NCBI RefSeq assembly: GCF_042686025.1 | Contig: NZ_JBHUOZ010000001.1 | Location: forward strand, 806,001-870,000 | Reading direction: 5' to 3' | Length of the DNA: 64,000 nt | Origin: Terrimonas rubra | GTDB lineage: Bacteria > Bacteroidota > Bacteroidia > Chitinophagales > Chitinophagaceae | Shown: positions 25,172 through 34,066 of the stretch, one piece after another | Layout of the letters: the number at the start of each line of letters is the position of its first letter | How positions within the stretch are numbered: position 1 is the first letter of the stretch | Position numbers and translations under genes: made by a program | Notes under the pieces: generated by a model | Told to the model about the DNA's origin: nothing | The model's database searches: none | What the model saw: the letters and a program-made list of their open reading frames with translations, nothing else

Positions 25172-25788
25172 TATTTTACGGCATAGTGGCCGTTCATATT
25201 TTCCAGCATGGCCACCTGCTGCACAATCAATGGTTTTTTATATATTTCCACCAGGCCCTGGTGTCCCATATAGTCTGTGGCGGAACTGTATACATAATCC
25301 GATGCAATATTCACCACGCGGTCACGCACCGCTGTTTGGTGAATGGAGTGCAGGCACTCGGCAATTTCAGAAATATTGCTGCCGTCCACGGTAATTGCAG
25401 TAACATCTTCCTGCCATAACAGTATTTTTTTCTCGGAAGAGAACAGGCCTTTTGATTTTTCAATTTTATCGGTCATCCAGCTTTTACGCAATACCGGCTC
25501 GGTATCCATCGCTTCCATGATTTTATCGGTGGTAAAGCTGCGGTATTGCTGTATTACCTCGTTCAGGTTATACCCCTCGCGGCCTTTCACCAGCAGGTGA
25601 AGCGCATTGGTGGAGAGGTACCAGCCAAAAACTATTAATCCTTTATGGTGAATAAAGTAGTTTAAAGAGTGCACGATTATTTGTTTGTAAACAGGGCGGA
25701 TAAAAATATCAATACAATCCACTGTACATAAACTGATCAGGACGAGCTCCTCCTCCTCGTAGTGCGTAGTATAATAATCATTGTTCAT
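25159..25788 (-). CDS. RAYT/IS200-like Y1 transposase relative with a broken HUH motif
   Basis: A 209-residue protein started at MNNDYYTTHY; the upstream 67 codons look non-coding. Its layout follows REP-associated tyrosine transposases of Bacteroidota: a first strand TVDCIDIFIRPVYKQIIV, a helix SLNYFIHHKGL, the strand that normally carries SNHIHLI, then ILLWQED, then DYVYSSATDYMGHQGLVEI. The metal-binding His-x-His is TNALHLLV here: Ala62 replaces the first His and only His64 remains. The usual His after WQ is also missing (WQEDVTAITV). The fold seems intact but nicking activity is probably lost, so it may be a domesticated DNA-binding protein or a decaying copy. REP-like palindromes occur elsewhere in the window. 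Confidence 0.78.
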   Translation of the reverse strand: MNNDYYTTHYEEEELVLISLCTVDCIDIFIRPVYKQIIVHSLNYFIHHKGLIVFGWYLSTNALHLLVKGREGYNLNEVIQQYRSFTTDKIMEAMDTEPVLRKSWMTDKIEKSKGLFSSEKKILLWQEDVTAITVDGSNISEIAECLHSIHQTAVRDRVVNIASDYVYSSATDYMGHQGLVEIYKKPLIVQQVAMLENMNGHYAVKYVKG

Positions 25789-25829
25789 AGCTTGTTTTTC
25801 TAAAAGGTTAAACCATACCTGCAGGTACC

Positions 25830-25849
25830 GTTTACTTTCTCCCGTAAAC
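25830..25849 (-). promoter_or_regulatory. Dyad upstream of the RAYT-like gene
   Basis: GTTTAC and GTAAAC form a 6-bp inverted repeat with an 8-base spacer, 42 bases before the start. Possible operator; no further evidence. Confidence 0.3.
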
Positions 25850-26072
25850 AAAAGAAGGCACAGGTATATCTGCGGGTAAATATTGCTTTGATGATGAGGG
25901 TGAGCAGGTGTGTGAGCGGGGACCGGCAGTCCCAACATAAAAAAACTATACTTACAGCCAGGAAAATACAAATCCTGTTCCAAATGCATTTTTTGTGGGT
26001 AAAAAACCGTGTTTCAGTCTATTATAACAATTGTATAAACGAATAATTACCAGCCGATACTGCAATGCTTAA

Positions 26073-26080
26073 TATATTTG
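26073..26080 (+). promoter_or_regulatory. Promoter -7 box of the GH25 gene
   Basis: TATATTTG matches the Bacteroidota -7 consensus TAnnTTTG, 36 bases before the start codon. No clear -33 TTG is at the expected spacing. Confidence 0.5.
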
Positions 26081-26116
26081 TGCATAAACAGCACGCCTGT
26101 TCAAGTAAAGTAATTC

Positions 26117-26893
26117 ATGGCATCCAAACGCACCAAGAAAAAGATTCGCTGGCTTTTATATTTTGTTTTTTTGTTACTGGCCATTTTTGGTGCCACTATG
26201 GTGTACAAATGGATCGAGTACCGGAAAGCGAAGTTTACCCGTTATGAAGCTTTCGGCATCAGTATACCGGATGGTTATGACATACATGGCATTGATGTAT
26301 CGAGGTACCAGCACCTGATTGCCTGGGAAGAGGTAAAAAAAATGCAGGTATGGAATATAGAGATGAGTTTTGCCTTTATTAAAGCCACCGAGGGAGTAGG
26401 CAATGTAGACCCGCAGTTTAAACGTAACTGGAAAAAAACCCGGGATAACGATATTGCAAGAGGCGCTTATCATTTTTTTATTGCTTCCAAAGACGGGAAA
26501 TTACAGGCCGAGAACTTTATTAAACAGGTATCCTTACAGCCGGGCGACCTGCCACCGGTACTGGACGTGGAGCAACGCAATGGTGTTAGCAAGGCCGTAT
26601 TACAAAAAGAAGTAAAAAAATGGCTGGCCACGGTGGAGAATTATTATGGGGTAAAACCCATTATTTACACCAATGCCGATTTTTACCGGCAAAACCTGGG
26701 CAGTGAATTTGACAGCTACCCTTTATGGGTGGCCCATTATTACGAGAAGCAACAGCCACGCATAGGCCGGCGCTGGCAGTTCTGGCAGCATAATGACAGC
26801 GGTAATGTAAACGGTATTACGGCCAAAGTGGATTTTAACGTGTTTAACGGCGACTCCACCGAGTTTCGCTCACTTTTAATACAGGAACCATAA
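26117..26893 (+). CDS. GH25 lysozyme, membrane-anchored
   Basis: A 258-residue protein with a lysine/arginine-rich N-terminus and one membrane segment (about residues 12-31), then a GH25 TIM-barrel. Catalytic residues are visible: Asp60 in HGIDVSRYQ, Asp150 and Glu152 in PVLDVEQRNG; FAFIKATEG, RGAYHFF and WQFWQHNDSG are standard blocks. It cleaves the beta-1,4 bond of peptidoglycan. Membrane anchoring suggests a role in wall remodelling rather than defence. A small membrane protein gene follows after 4 bases. Confidence 0.93.
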   Translation: MASKRTKKKIRWLLYFVFLLLAIFGATMVYKWIEYRKAKFTRYEAFGISIPDGYDIHGIDVSRYQHLIAWEEVKKMQVWNIEMSFAFIKATEGVGNVDPQFKRNWKKTRDNDIARGAYHFFIASKDGKLQAENFIKQVSLQPGDLPPVLDVEQRNGVSKAVLQKEVKKWLATVENYYGVKPIIYTNADFYRQNLGSEFDSYPLWVAHYYEKQQPRIGRRWQFWQHNDSGNVNGITAKVDFNVFNGDSTEFRSLLIQEP

Positions 26894-26897
26894 TTAT

Positions 26898-27134
26898 ATG
26901 AACGAAGACAGCGATATAGCCGTATTAGGTTTTTTTGTAAAAATTTTAAAATGTGTATCAGCCGCTTTGTTGTGGATGATGGGGATGATATTGCTGGGCC
27001 TGCGTTTTCAACTGGCCTATCCCAGTGCCTTTGGGCTTTGGGCAACCATTCTTTTTTACGTGGTGGCCCTGGTATCGCTTTTTTTTACCGCCCGGTATAT
27101 TACCCGGACCATCAGGGGCGGAAAGATTGCTTAA
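26898..27134 (+). CDS. Small two-helix membrane protein, unknown function
   Basis: A 78-residue protein with two hydrophobic helices (about residues 16-35 and 45-68) and a basic C-terminus (RYITRTIRGGKIA). It starts 4 bases after the GH25 lysozyme stop and keeps the same codon style, which supports a real gene. I do not recognise the family. Confidence 0.65.
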   Translation: MNEDSDIAVLGFFVKILKCVSAALLWMMGMILLGLRFQLAYPSAFGLWATILFYVVALVSLFFTARYITRTIRGGKIA

Positions 27135-27224
27135 AATGTACCTGTAAAAGTATTTCTCTTTAGCAGACAGGCCCTATCTCTCGCCGGTTTGCCGTAACTT
27201 TACCCGCTTAAATTGTTTGTTCCG

Positions 27225-29048
27225 GTGCCAGATAAAATTCAGCTTTTACCCGATAATATTGCTAACCAGATTGCTGCCGGTGAGGTGATACAACGCCCTG
27301 CCAGTGCAGTAAAGGAGCTATTGGAGAATGCGGTGGATGCCGGGGCCAGCGAAATAAGATTGATTGTGCAGGACGCCGGCAAGGCCCTGATACAGGTGGT
27401 GGATAACGGCAGCGGCATGAGCGAAACCGATGCCCGCATGTGTTTTGAACGGCATGCCACTTCCAAAATAAAAAGCATTGACGACCTGTTCCATATACGC
27501 ACCATGGGCTTTCGCGGTGAGGCCCTGGCCTCTATTGCAGCCGTAGCCCAGGTGGAGTTAAAGAGCAAAAGGGCCGAAGATGAAGCCGGAACCTATATTG
27601 AAGTTGAGAACAGCAGGGTACAGAAGCAGGAGCCGGTGGCCGTGGCAAACGGCACCAGCATTGCCATGAAGAATCTTTTCTTTAATGTACCTGCCCGACG
27701 TAATTTTTTAAAAAGTAATGCGGCGGAAATGCGGCATATCGTGGATGAGTTTATCCGCGTGGCCATGGCCTTCCCGGATATCCTCTTTACCCTTACCCAT
27801 AACGAACAACAGGTGTTTTACCTGGAGGCGGGCAGCCTGAAACAAAGGATATTACAGATATTGGGCAACCCTTATAATGCCAAAATGGTATCGGTAAAAG
27901 ACAATACCGCTTATTTAAACATACATGGCTTTATTGGTAAGCCGGAAACCGCTAAAAAAACCAGGGGCGACCAGTATTTTTTTGTGAACAACCGTTTCAT
28001 TAAAAGCGCCTACCTGAACCATGCGGTAATGAATGCTTACCAGGAAATGATACCTGCCGACAGCTTTCCCATGTATGTGTTGTTTATTGAGCTGGACCCC
28101 ACCCAGGTAGATGTGAACGTACACCCTACCAAACAGGAAATAAAATTCGAGGATGAGAAGATCATTTATGCTTTTGTACAGGCAGCCATTAAACATTCGC
28201 TGGCCCAGTTCAGTGTAACGCCTACCCTGGATTTTGACCTGGACCCGACCATTCAGCAATTATCATCGGTACAGCAGCCTTTTACCGAAGCAAGGCAGCA
28301 ATCCGCGTCGGCTACTTCCCTTTACAAAGGTTTTACACAGGGAAACCAGGCCCATTTTATTGAGAAAGACGATAAACAGGCTTTAAAACACTGGCGTGAT
28401 TTTTATGAAGCCCCGGTAACACCGGCAGGCGAAACACCGGCCACACAACCGGAGAGCCTGTTAGGTCAACAGGGTAAATTTGACAACGATGATATTTTCC
28501 AGTTATTAAATACTTACCTGGTAGTGCCGCAACAAGACGGTTTTTTACTGGTACACCAGCAACTGGCACATGAACGTATTTTATACGATCAACTGGCGGC
28601 TGCCGCCAAAGGCATACCGGTAGCCACACAAAAAAGTTTATTCCCTGCTACCATGGAGTTTACCCCGGGTGATACCATGTTGTTACAGGAGTTATTACCC
28701 GACTTAAACGAACTGGGTTATCATATAGAGCCTTTTGGTAAAAACAGTTTTGTATTGCAGGGCACCCCTGCCGACCTGTTGCCCACCGATCATACACACG
28801 CTATTGACCTGTTACTGGAGCAGTACAAATTTTTCAACAGCGAACTGAAATTATCGCAAAGGGAAAGACTGATCCGTTCGGTGGCCAAACAAAGGGCCAT
28901 TAAAGCCGGCACCCGGCTTACCGGCCGCGAGGTAAAACAATTATTACAGGACCTGTTTGCCAGCAGCCAGCCCAATGCCGCACCGGACGGCGCTCCTACC
29001 TATTTCCATTTTTCGCAGGACCAGCTGGATAAGATGTTCGGCCGTTAG
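27225..29048 (+). CDS. mutL: DNA mismatch repair protein MutL
   Basis: A 607-residue GHKL ATPase. I start it at GTG (MPDKIQLLPDNIANQIAAGE), the usual MutL N-terminus; a TTG 12 bases upstream is the only longer choice. ATPase motifs are ELLENAVDAGA, DNGSGM, RHATSKI and GFRGEALASIAAVA. The C-terminal dimerisation domain lacks the metal-binding endonuclease signatures: DQHAxxExxxxE is HQQLAHERILYD, and the CPHGRP block is APDGAP. It would therefore couple MutS to downstream repair without nicking. It converges with the dehydrogenase gene, 1 base apart. Confidence 0.95.
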   Translation: MPDKIQLLPDNIANQIAAGEVIQRPASAVKELLENAVDAGASEIRLIVQDAGKALIQVVDNGSGMSETDARMCFERHATSKIKSIDDLFHIRTMGFRGEALASIAAVAQVELKSKRAEDEAGTYIEVENSRVQKQEPVAVANGTSIAMKNLFFNVPARRNFLKSNAAEMRHIVDEFIRVAMAFPDILFTLTHNEQQVFYLEAGSLKQRILQILGNPYNAKMVSVKDNTAYLNIHGFIGKPETAKKTRGDQYFFVNNRFIKSAYLNHAVMNAYQEMIPADSFPMYVLFIELDPTQVDVNVHPTKQEIKFEDEKIIYAFVQAAIKHSLAQFSVTPTLDFDLDPTIQQLSSVQQPFTEARQQSASATSLYKGFTQGNQAHFIEKDDKQALKHWRDFYEAPVTPAGETPATQPESLLGQQGKFDNDDIFQLLNTYLVVPQQDGFLLVHQQLAHERILYDQLAAAAKGIPVATQKSLFPATMEFTPGDTMLLQELLPDLNELGYHIEPFGKNSFVLQGTPADLLPTDHTHAIDLLLEQYKFFNSELKLSQRERLIRSVAKQRAIKAGTRLTGREVKQLLQDLFASSQPNAAPDGAPTYFHFSQDQLDKMFGR

Positions 29049-29049
29049 A

Positions 29050-30060
29050 TCAGATCGTGATCATGGCCTTAATAACGCCCATGGCCGGGTCAAGCAGGGC
29101 CTTAAAACTATCTTTCACCTGGTCAAAATCTAAACGGTGAGTGATATAGGTTGCGGGGTTAACCCACCCGTTTTTCATCGATGATACTACATGGTCAAAA
29201 TCTTCGCGGGTGGCATTACGGCTGCTCATTAAGGTAGATTCTCTTTTATGGAATTCCGGGTGATTGAAAGCAAAAGCTTCTTTTTGCAGCCCCACCAGTA
29301 CCGCCCGGCCGCCATGCGCCAGGTAGCCGATCATACCATTGATGGCCCTTAAATTGCCGGTGCAGTCTATTACTACATCGGCCATATCGCCGCCTGTCAG
29401 GGTTTTTATTTGTTCAGCCGCATCGGCATCTGCCGCATTTACGACATGCGTTACGTTTAATTTTTCCTTACAAAACGCCAGGCGCTGCGGGTTAATATCC
29501 ATGGCAATTACTTTGGCACCGGCTATGCGGGCAAACTCCATCGTACCCAGTCCTATTGGCCCGGCGCCAATGACCAATACCACATCATCTTTTTCTACTG
29601 CTGCGCGACGCACCGCATGGGCACCGATGGCCAGGGGTTCAACCAGGGCCAGCTCGTCCCAGCTAAGGCCTTCACTTTTCACCAGGCTGTAATCGGGCAC
29701 TACCAGGTATTCACGCATGCCGCCATCCACATGCACACCACAAACCTGGATTGCTGCGCAACAGTTTGGTTTGCCTTTGCGGCAGGCCACACAGGCGCCA
29801 CAGTTAAAATAAGGAATAATGGTTACGGCCTCGCCTGCAGCAAAACCTTCCGCGGAAGTGGTTACTATTTCGGCTGCCAGCTCGTGGCCCAGTATACGGG
29901 GATATTGAAAGTAAGGTTGTGTGCCCTCATAAGCATGCAGATCGGTACCGCAAATACCTATACGTTGAATACGCAATAACGTTTCGCCACCCCCCGCAAC
30001 AGGCGTTTCATCATTACGATAAGCAAACGCTCCCGGGGTAACACATACTAATGATTTCAC
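29050..30060 (-). CDS. Zinc-dependent alcohol dehydrogenase, L-galactonate dehydrogenase-like
   Basis: A 336-residue medium-chain dehydrogenase with a GTG start. Catalytic zinc ligands Cys37 (GICGTDLHAYEG) and His59/Glu60 (ILGHE), the four-Cys structural zinc loop CGACVACRKGKPNCC, and the NAD motif VIGAGPIGLG are present. Blocks such as QPYFQYPRILGHE, GVHVDGGMREYL and HKRESTLMSSRNATREDF closely resemble E. coli LgoD (YjjN), which oxidises L-galactonate; relatives act on L-fuconate or other sugar acids and alcohols. It lies 18 bases after the ketosynthase gene, which may be coincidental co-transcription. Confidence 0.85.
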   Translation of the reverse strand: MKSLVCVTPGAFAYRNDETPVAGGGETLLRIQRIGICGTDLHAYEGTQPYFQYPRILGHELAAEIVTTSAEGFAAGEAVTIIPYFNCGACVACRKGKPNCCAAIQVCGVHVDGGMREYLVVPDYSLVKSEGLSWDELALVEPLAIGAHAVRRAAVEKDDVVLVIGAGPIGLGTMEFARIAGAKVIAMDINPQRLAFCKEKLNVTHVVNAADADAAEQIKTLTGGDMADVVIDCTGNLRAINGMIGYLAHGGRAVLVGLQKEAFAFNHPEFHKRESTLMSSRNATREDFDHVVSSMKNGWVNPATYITHRLDFDQVKDSFKALLDPAMGVIKAMITI

Positions 30061-30078
30061 TATTATTTATTTTAAATT

Positions 30079-31272
30079 TTATCCGATTTTTGAAAATACC
30101 AGCGAACTGCAGTTACCGCCAAAGCCGAAGGAGTTGGACATGATATGTTGTATATCCATATTAGTATACTGTAATTGCGGTACCAGGCCGGTAGCAGCTA
30201 TAGGCTGGTTAAAATGCAGGGAACCATATATTTCGCCGTGGTATAGTTTTAATAAACTATAAATAGCTTCTATTGCCCCGGCAGCCCCAAGGGTATGCCC
30301 GGTATAGGATTTGGTGGACATAAATACGGGCACTTTGCCAAAGAGCCGCTGCATGGCTACACTTTCCGTTTCATCATTATTTTCAGTAGCTGTTCCATGC
30401 GCATTAATTACATCAATAGAGGAAGGTGTTAAGCCCGCTTTATCCATGGCCCTTTGCATACTTAAAAAAGGGCCTTCCCCTTCTGCGGAAATGGAAGAAG
30501 GATGAAAAGAGTCATTACTGTTACCATAACCACTAACTACGCCATAGGCTTTTCTGCCGGCCAGGTACTCTTCTTTTTCCAGTATCAAAAAAGCCCCGGC
30601 TTCGCCCAGGTTCAGGCCGCTGCGGTCCGCATCAAAAGGAGCACAGGGTTCGGCCGAAAGAATATGCAGGGCCTTAAAACCATTAATGGTAAACTTGGCC
30701 AGGCTATCGGCCCCGCCTACAATGGCCCTTTTGGCCAGCCCGCTGTTGATTAGTCTTGCACCAAAAGCTATGGCATTGGCCGATGAGGAACAGGCAGTAT
30801 TGATGGTGTTAACAATTCCGCCGATATGAAAATATTGCTGCAGGAATAAAGTAACCGAAGCATTATCGTAACTGGATACATAGGGTGAGCCTTCACCGGT
30901 TTTACTGTTGGCATCATTATATAACTCGTCCGTAAGACACATGCCGCCCACGGTACTGGCGCCGATCAGCGCTGTATCACCGGACATTAAGAGTTCCTGT
31001 GACAAACCCGCATCAGCAATGGCTTCCTGTAAGGCGTGTAAGGCCAGCAGCGAAGTGCGGGTTACACCGGCTGCCGTAATATTCAATTGTTCCTGTAAAC
31101 CTGCCGTGCTGGTTTTAACTTCTCCGAAAGGCAGGGTTCCGGCATAACGTGAGGCGAACTGTGATTCCCGCTGAATACCGGTTATTCCCTGCTGTAAAGC
31201 GGCCCTGTTGTCAGCCACACTGTTACCAATAGCGCTGATAGCGCCCATGCCTGTAATGCATATGCGACTCAA
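30079..31272 (-). CDS. Beta-ketoacyl-ACP synthase (FabF/KS type)
   Basis: A 397-residue thiolase-fold condensing enzyme. The catalytic triad is complete: Cys161 in NTACSSSANA, His292 in NAHGTATENND and His326 in YTGHTLGAAGA. It elongates acyl chains on ACP. The frame begins with TTG, 8 bases after the ACP stop with AGG just upstream; I see no better start. Sitting beside a dedicated ACP and an ABC exporter rather than fab genes suggests a specialised lipid or polyene pathway, as in aryl-polyene or flexirubin-type loci, but no other pathway enzymes are present. Confidence 0.92.
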   Translation of the reverse strand: MSRICITGMGAISAIGNSVADNRAALQQGITGIQRESQFASRYAGTLPFGEVKTSTAGLQEQLNITAAGVTRTSLLALHALQEAIADAGLSQELLMSGDTALIGASTVGGMCLTDELYNDANSKTGEGSPYVSSYDNASVTLFLQQYFHIGGIVNTINTACSSSANAIAFGARLINSGLAKRAIVGGADSLAKFTINGFKALHILSAEPCAPFDADRSGLNLGEAGAFLILEKEEYLAGRKAYGVVSGYGNSNDSFHPSSISAEGEGPFLSMQRAMDKAGLTPSSIDVINAHGTATENNDETESVAMQRLFGKVPVFMSTKSYTGHTLGAAGAIEAIYSLLKLYHGEIYGSLHFNQPIAATGLVPQLQYTNMDIQHIMSNSFGFGGNCSSLVFSKIG

Positions 31273-31280
31273 TACCTGGC

Positions 31281-31544
31281 TTATTTTGTACGGTTTTTTT
31301 CAATATAGTCAACCATTGTATTAATATCCACTAAAATTTTGCGGCCCTCTTTCGGATCCTGGATATTAATGCCATACTCACGGCTCAGTAATACGATCAA
31401 CTCGATAGAGTCGATAGAATCCAAACCAAGTCCTTCCCCAAACAGCGGTTCATCGTCTTTAATATCTTCCGGTTTAACGGTGGTAAGGTTTAAAAACTTA
31501 ATGATCTGTTCTTTTAACTGCTGTTTTAATTGTGCTGTTTCCAT
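31281..31544 (-). CDS. Acyl carrier protein
   Basis: An 87-residue ACP started at METAQLKQQLKEQ; a longer frame adds 13 unlikely residues. The phosphopantetheine-attachment motif is GLGLDSIDSIEL. It is followed after 8 bases by the ketosynthase gene, so the pair probably work together. Its sequence (NLTTVKPEDIKDDEPLF) is typical of ACPs in secondary metabolite loci, though this is a soft distinction. Confidence 0.93.
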   Translation of the reverse strand: METAQLKQQLKEQIIKFLNLTTVKPEDIKDDEPLFGEGLGLDSIDSIELIVLLSREYGINIQDPKEGRKILVDINTMVDYIEKNRTK

Positions 31545-31683
31545 GTTATATATATTAGCCTCACCGGTTTTTTTAAAAAACAATGAAGGCTTTTGTTAAC
31601 TTTTTATTTTTTTACTTCTGCAATTGGCAACAACCCTGCGGCTACTACTAACATTTAACTTATTAACGAGTTTTCTCCGGCAA

Positions 31684-32973
31684 CTACTGTACCAATCCCT
31701 TGCGTTTCAATGCCCACCAGGCCAGTGCCTGGAATAGTATGGTAATTACCAGCAAAGGTATAATATTCATGATTATATCGCCCAGGGTGCCGCCTTCTAA
31801 AAACAGGCCATAATACGCTTCCAGGCACCAGTGCAGCGGCGATAGTTTCATAATAAACACAAAGGAGGATGGCATGGCAAAAGCCGGTACCAGTACCCCG
31901 CCGATGGCCGCCAGCAGTACAATGGAAACAGCACCGATACCGTTGGCCTGCTCCTGTGTACCTGCCCAGGCGCCAATACATAAAGCAAAACTGGTGGCAC
32001 ACCAGCCGCTGATAAAGGTTACCAGTAAAAGCCCCGCAATATCATGCGGCAGGTTTAACTGTGGCAAACCTATTAAAGGGAATAATAAAACGCCCAGTGT
32101 AAAAATGACCACCGCCTGTAAAAAAGTGATACACACATAGGTAATTTGTTTACTCAGCATGGCTACACCAAAATGGGTAGGCAATGTACGCAAGCGGATA
32201 AAACTGCCGCTGCGTTTTTCACGTACAATACTGCTGCCTAAAGAAATTACGATAAAGAACATGGCAAATACGGTCCATGCGGGAATATTATGCTGCGTGG
32301 CATTGGGCACATTGCGGTTACCGTCGCGTGAAACGGGTATCTGTGTAATGGCAGTCTGCTGACCTACGATCTGGCTTTCCACCGAATCGGGAATAGCTTC
32401 GTTATTGATATTAAAATACAGCTCCTGTACAATGTATTTGCTTTGTACCACCTGTAATACACTGCTCATGGCGCCATCCACACTTTTACGGAAGGATTGC
32501 TGCAATACAGGATGATAATACAGGGTTAAAGGGGTTAAACTATCGGCGGCGGGTGTGGGAGTGCCGGTACTGTCAGCTTCCACTACATTCTTCAAGGCTT
32601 TTTCTGAAACGCTTTTTGCTCTTGCTATTACATCGGCCGAATAACGGGCAGGGATCACAATGGCCAGCATGGCATCCTGATCGTGCATGATCTTTTTTAT
32701 GGCGGCTTCATCGGCTGCAGGCTCTCCTTTTGTAATAGCAAACATACCGGTCTTTTCCATGGACTGTACCAGTTCCTGCGCTGCCGGGCCGTTATCCTTG
32801 TTAAAAAGAACAATGGCCACTTTATTATCGTTCACCATCTCAAACGTACCATTCTGCACCGAGGTGATCACAATGGCCAGCACCACGGGCATTAAGAACA
32901 TGAGTGCTAGGCCCACTTTATCGCGGGTAAGTATGCGCACATCTTTTTGTATGGTACTCCAGAGACGAAACAT
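31684..32973 (-). CDS. ABC-2 type transporter permease
   Basis: A 429-residue exporter membrane subunit. One N-terminal helix (about 22-42), a large extracytoplasmic domain (about 43-230) and five to six C-terminal helices containing GSSIVREKRSGSFIRLRTLP, the ABC-2 coupling region. It pairs with the ATPase gene upstream (33077-33814) on the same strand and likely exports a lipid, polyene or drug-like substrate. Its stop lies 139 bases before the ACP start, so joint transcription with the ACP and KS is possible but not certain. Confidence 0.92.
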   Translation of the reverse strand: MFRLWSTIQKDVRILTRDKVGLALMFLMPVVLAIVITSVQNGTFEMVNDNKVAIVLFNKDNGPAAQELVQSMEKTGMFAITKGEPAADEAAIKKIMHDQDAMLAIVIPARYSADVIARAKSVSEKALKNVVEADSTGTPTPAADSLTPLTLYYHPVLQQSFRKSVDGAMSSVLQVVQSKYIVQELYFNINNEAIPDSVESQIVGQQTAITQIPVSRDGNRNVPNATQHNIPAWTVFAMFFIVISLGSSIVREKRSGSFIRLRTLPTHFGVAMLSKQITYVCITFLQAVVIFTLGVLLFPLIGLPQLNLPHDIAGLLLVTFISGWCATSFALCIGAWAGTQEQANGIGAVSIVLLAAIGGVLVPAFAMPSSFVFIMKLSPLHWCLEAYYGLFLEGGTLGDIIMNIIPLLVITILFQALAWWALKRKGLVQ

Positions 32974-33076
32974 TTATTTGGTATGCAGATTTTAGTATAT
33001 AGTGATTAAGTATACAGATAGTTTACCACCGTTTACTCTTGTTTACTGTTACTTCTGTTTTTTAATTTTTACATTT

Positions 33077-33814
33077 TTAATGCCTGTAAGCCCTGCCGGT
33101 CAGCTGTAAAAACAAACCTTCCAGTCCCTGCTGGTGGTGTTGCTGCAGCAGGTTATCCAGGCTGTCGTTCACCAGTATCCGGCCCTCATCCATTAGTGCA
33201 AAACGGTTACAGAGGTCTTCGGCCTCATGTAGTTGATGCGAGGTGTACAATAAAGTCGTTCCCCGTTTGTTCAACTGTTTTAAATAATCAATAATAGCAT
33301 GACGGGTCTGTACATCCACCCCAACGGTCGGTTCGTCCAGTATAACGATTGCCGGGTTGGCCAATACGGCAATGGCCAGGTTTACCCGGCGCTTCATACC
33401 ACCCGAAAAATGTTGTACCGGTTTGTTTTTTACATGGTCCAAAGCCATTACCTGCAATAATTCGCTGGTCTTGCTTTTGATCTGCCGGGCATTTAAGCCC
33501 GCCCAGGCACCAAAAAAAGCCAGGTTTTCAGCCGGGCTCAGTTCCTGGTAAAACGAAAAATCCTGCGGTACAAAGCCCAGTATTTTTTTAACAGCGGTAC
33601 TGTTGTCTTTTACTTCCAGGTCCTGTATGCGCACACTGCCGGTATGGTATTTAATCAAACCGGTTATAATGCTCATGAGGGTGGTTTTACCGGCGCCATT
33701 AGGACCAAAAATACCAAACCGTTCACCGGCCTGCACTTCCAGGTTAAGCTGGTTAAGCACGGTTTGTTCACCGTAACTGAACGATAAGTTTTGTATGCTG
33801 ATAGCCGTTGCCAT
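33077..33814 (-). CDS. ABC transporter ATP-binding protein
   Basis: A 245-residue ATPase, started at MATAISIQNLSFSYG. Walker A GPNGAGKTT (residues 37-45), Q-loop in FVPQDFSFY, signature FSGGMKRRVNL, Walker B AIVILDEPTVGVD and the H-loop LLYTSHQLHEAE are all intact. It energises the ABC-2 permease encoded 103 bases downstream. The alternative upstream start adds MFPNYQYLAAP and is less typical. Confidence 0.93.
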   Translation of the reverse strand: MATAISIQNLSFSYGEQTVLNQLNLEVQAGERFGIFGPNGAGKTTLMSIITGLIKYHTGSVRIQDLEVKDNSTAVKKILGFVPQDFSFYQELSPAENLAFFGAWAGLNARQIKSKTSELLQVMALDHVKNKPVQHFSGGMKRRVNLAIAVLANPAIVILDEPTVGVDVQTRHAIIDYLKQLNKRGTTLLYTSHQLHEAEDLCNRFALMDEGRILVNDSLDNLLQQHHQQGLEGLFLQLTGRAYRH

Positions 33815-33954
33815 TGGGGCTGCAAGATACTGATAGTTAGGGAACAAACAGGCTGATTCAGGGATGAACGGGGACGGGTTGTTTTTTATTTTTCCCGCAG
33901 ATGAGTTTCAGCAGATCTTCGCAGCAATTGTGTTAAGATGTTGATAAGGGATAT

Positions 33955-34010
33955 ACAGCACAAGTGTGCGACGCAACAAATGATGATCCGTGTTACCGCT
34001 GCCGGTAACA
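33955..34010 (+). repeat. Interspersed family B element, copy B2
   Basis: GCACAAGTGTGCGACGCAAC, then about 20 variable bases, then CCGCTGCCGGTAACA. It abuts the terminator of the sialate O-acetylesterase gene. Confidence 0.72.
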
Positions 34011-34012
34011 AT

Positions 34013-34045
34013 AAAATAAAAAAGGCCACCGATATTGTTGGCCTT
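34013..34045 (-). terminator. Terminator of the sialate O-acetylesterase gene
   Basis: On the minus strand AAGGCCA pairs with TGGCCTT around a 10-base loop and runs into TTTTATTTTATTG, 21 bases after the stop codon. Confidence 0.85.
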
Positions 34046-34066
34046 GTAAAATAATCTGAATGATCG

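Noticed and set aside
25789..25989. 67-codon extension of the RAYT-like gene
   Set aside because: Composition is unlike coding sequence and family alignment begins at MNNDYY.
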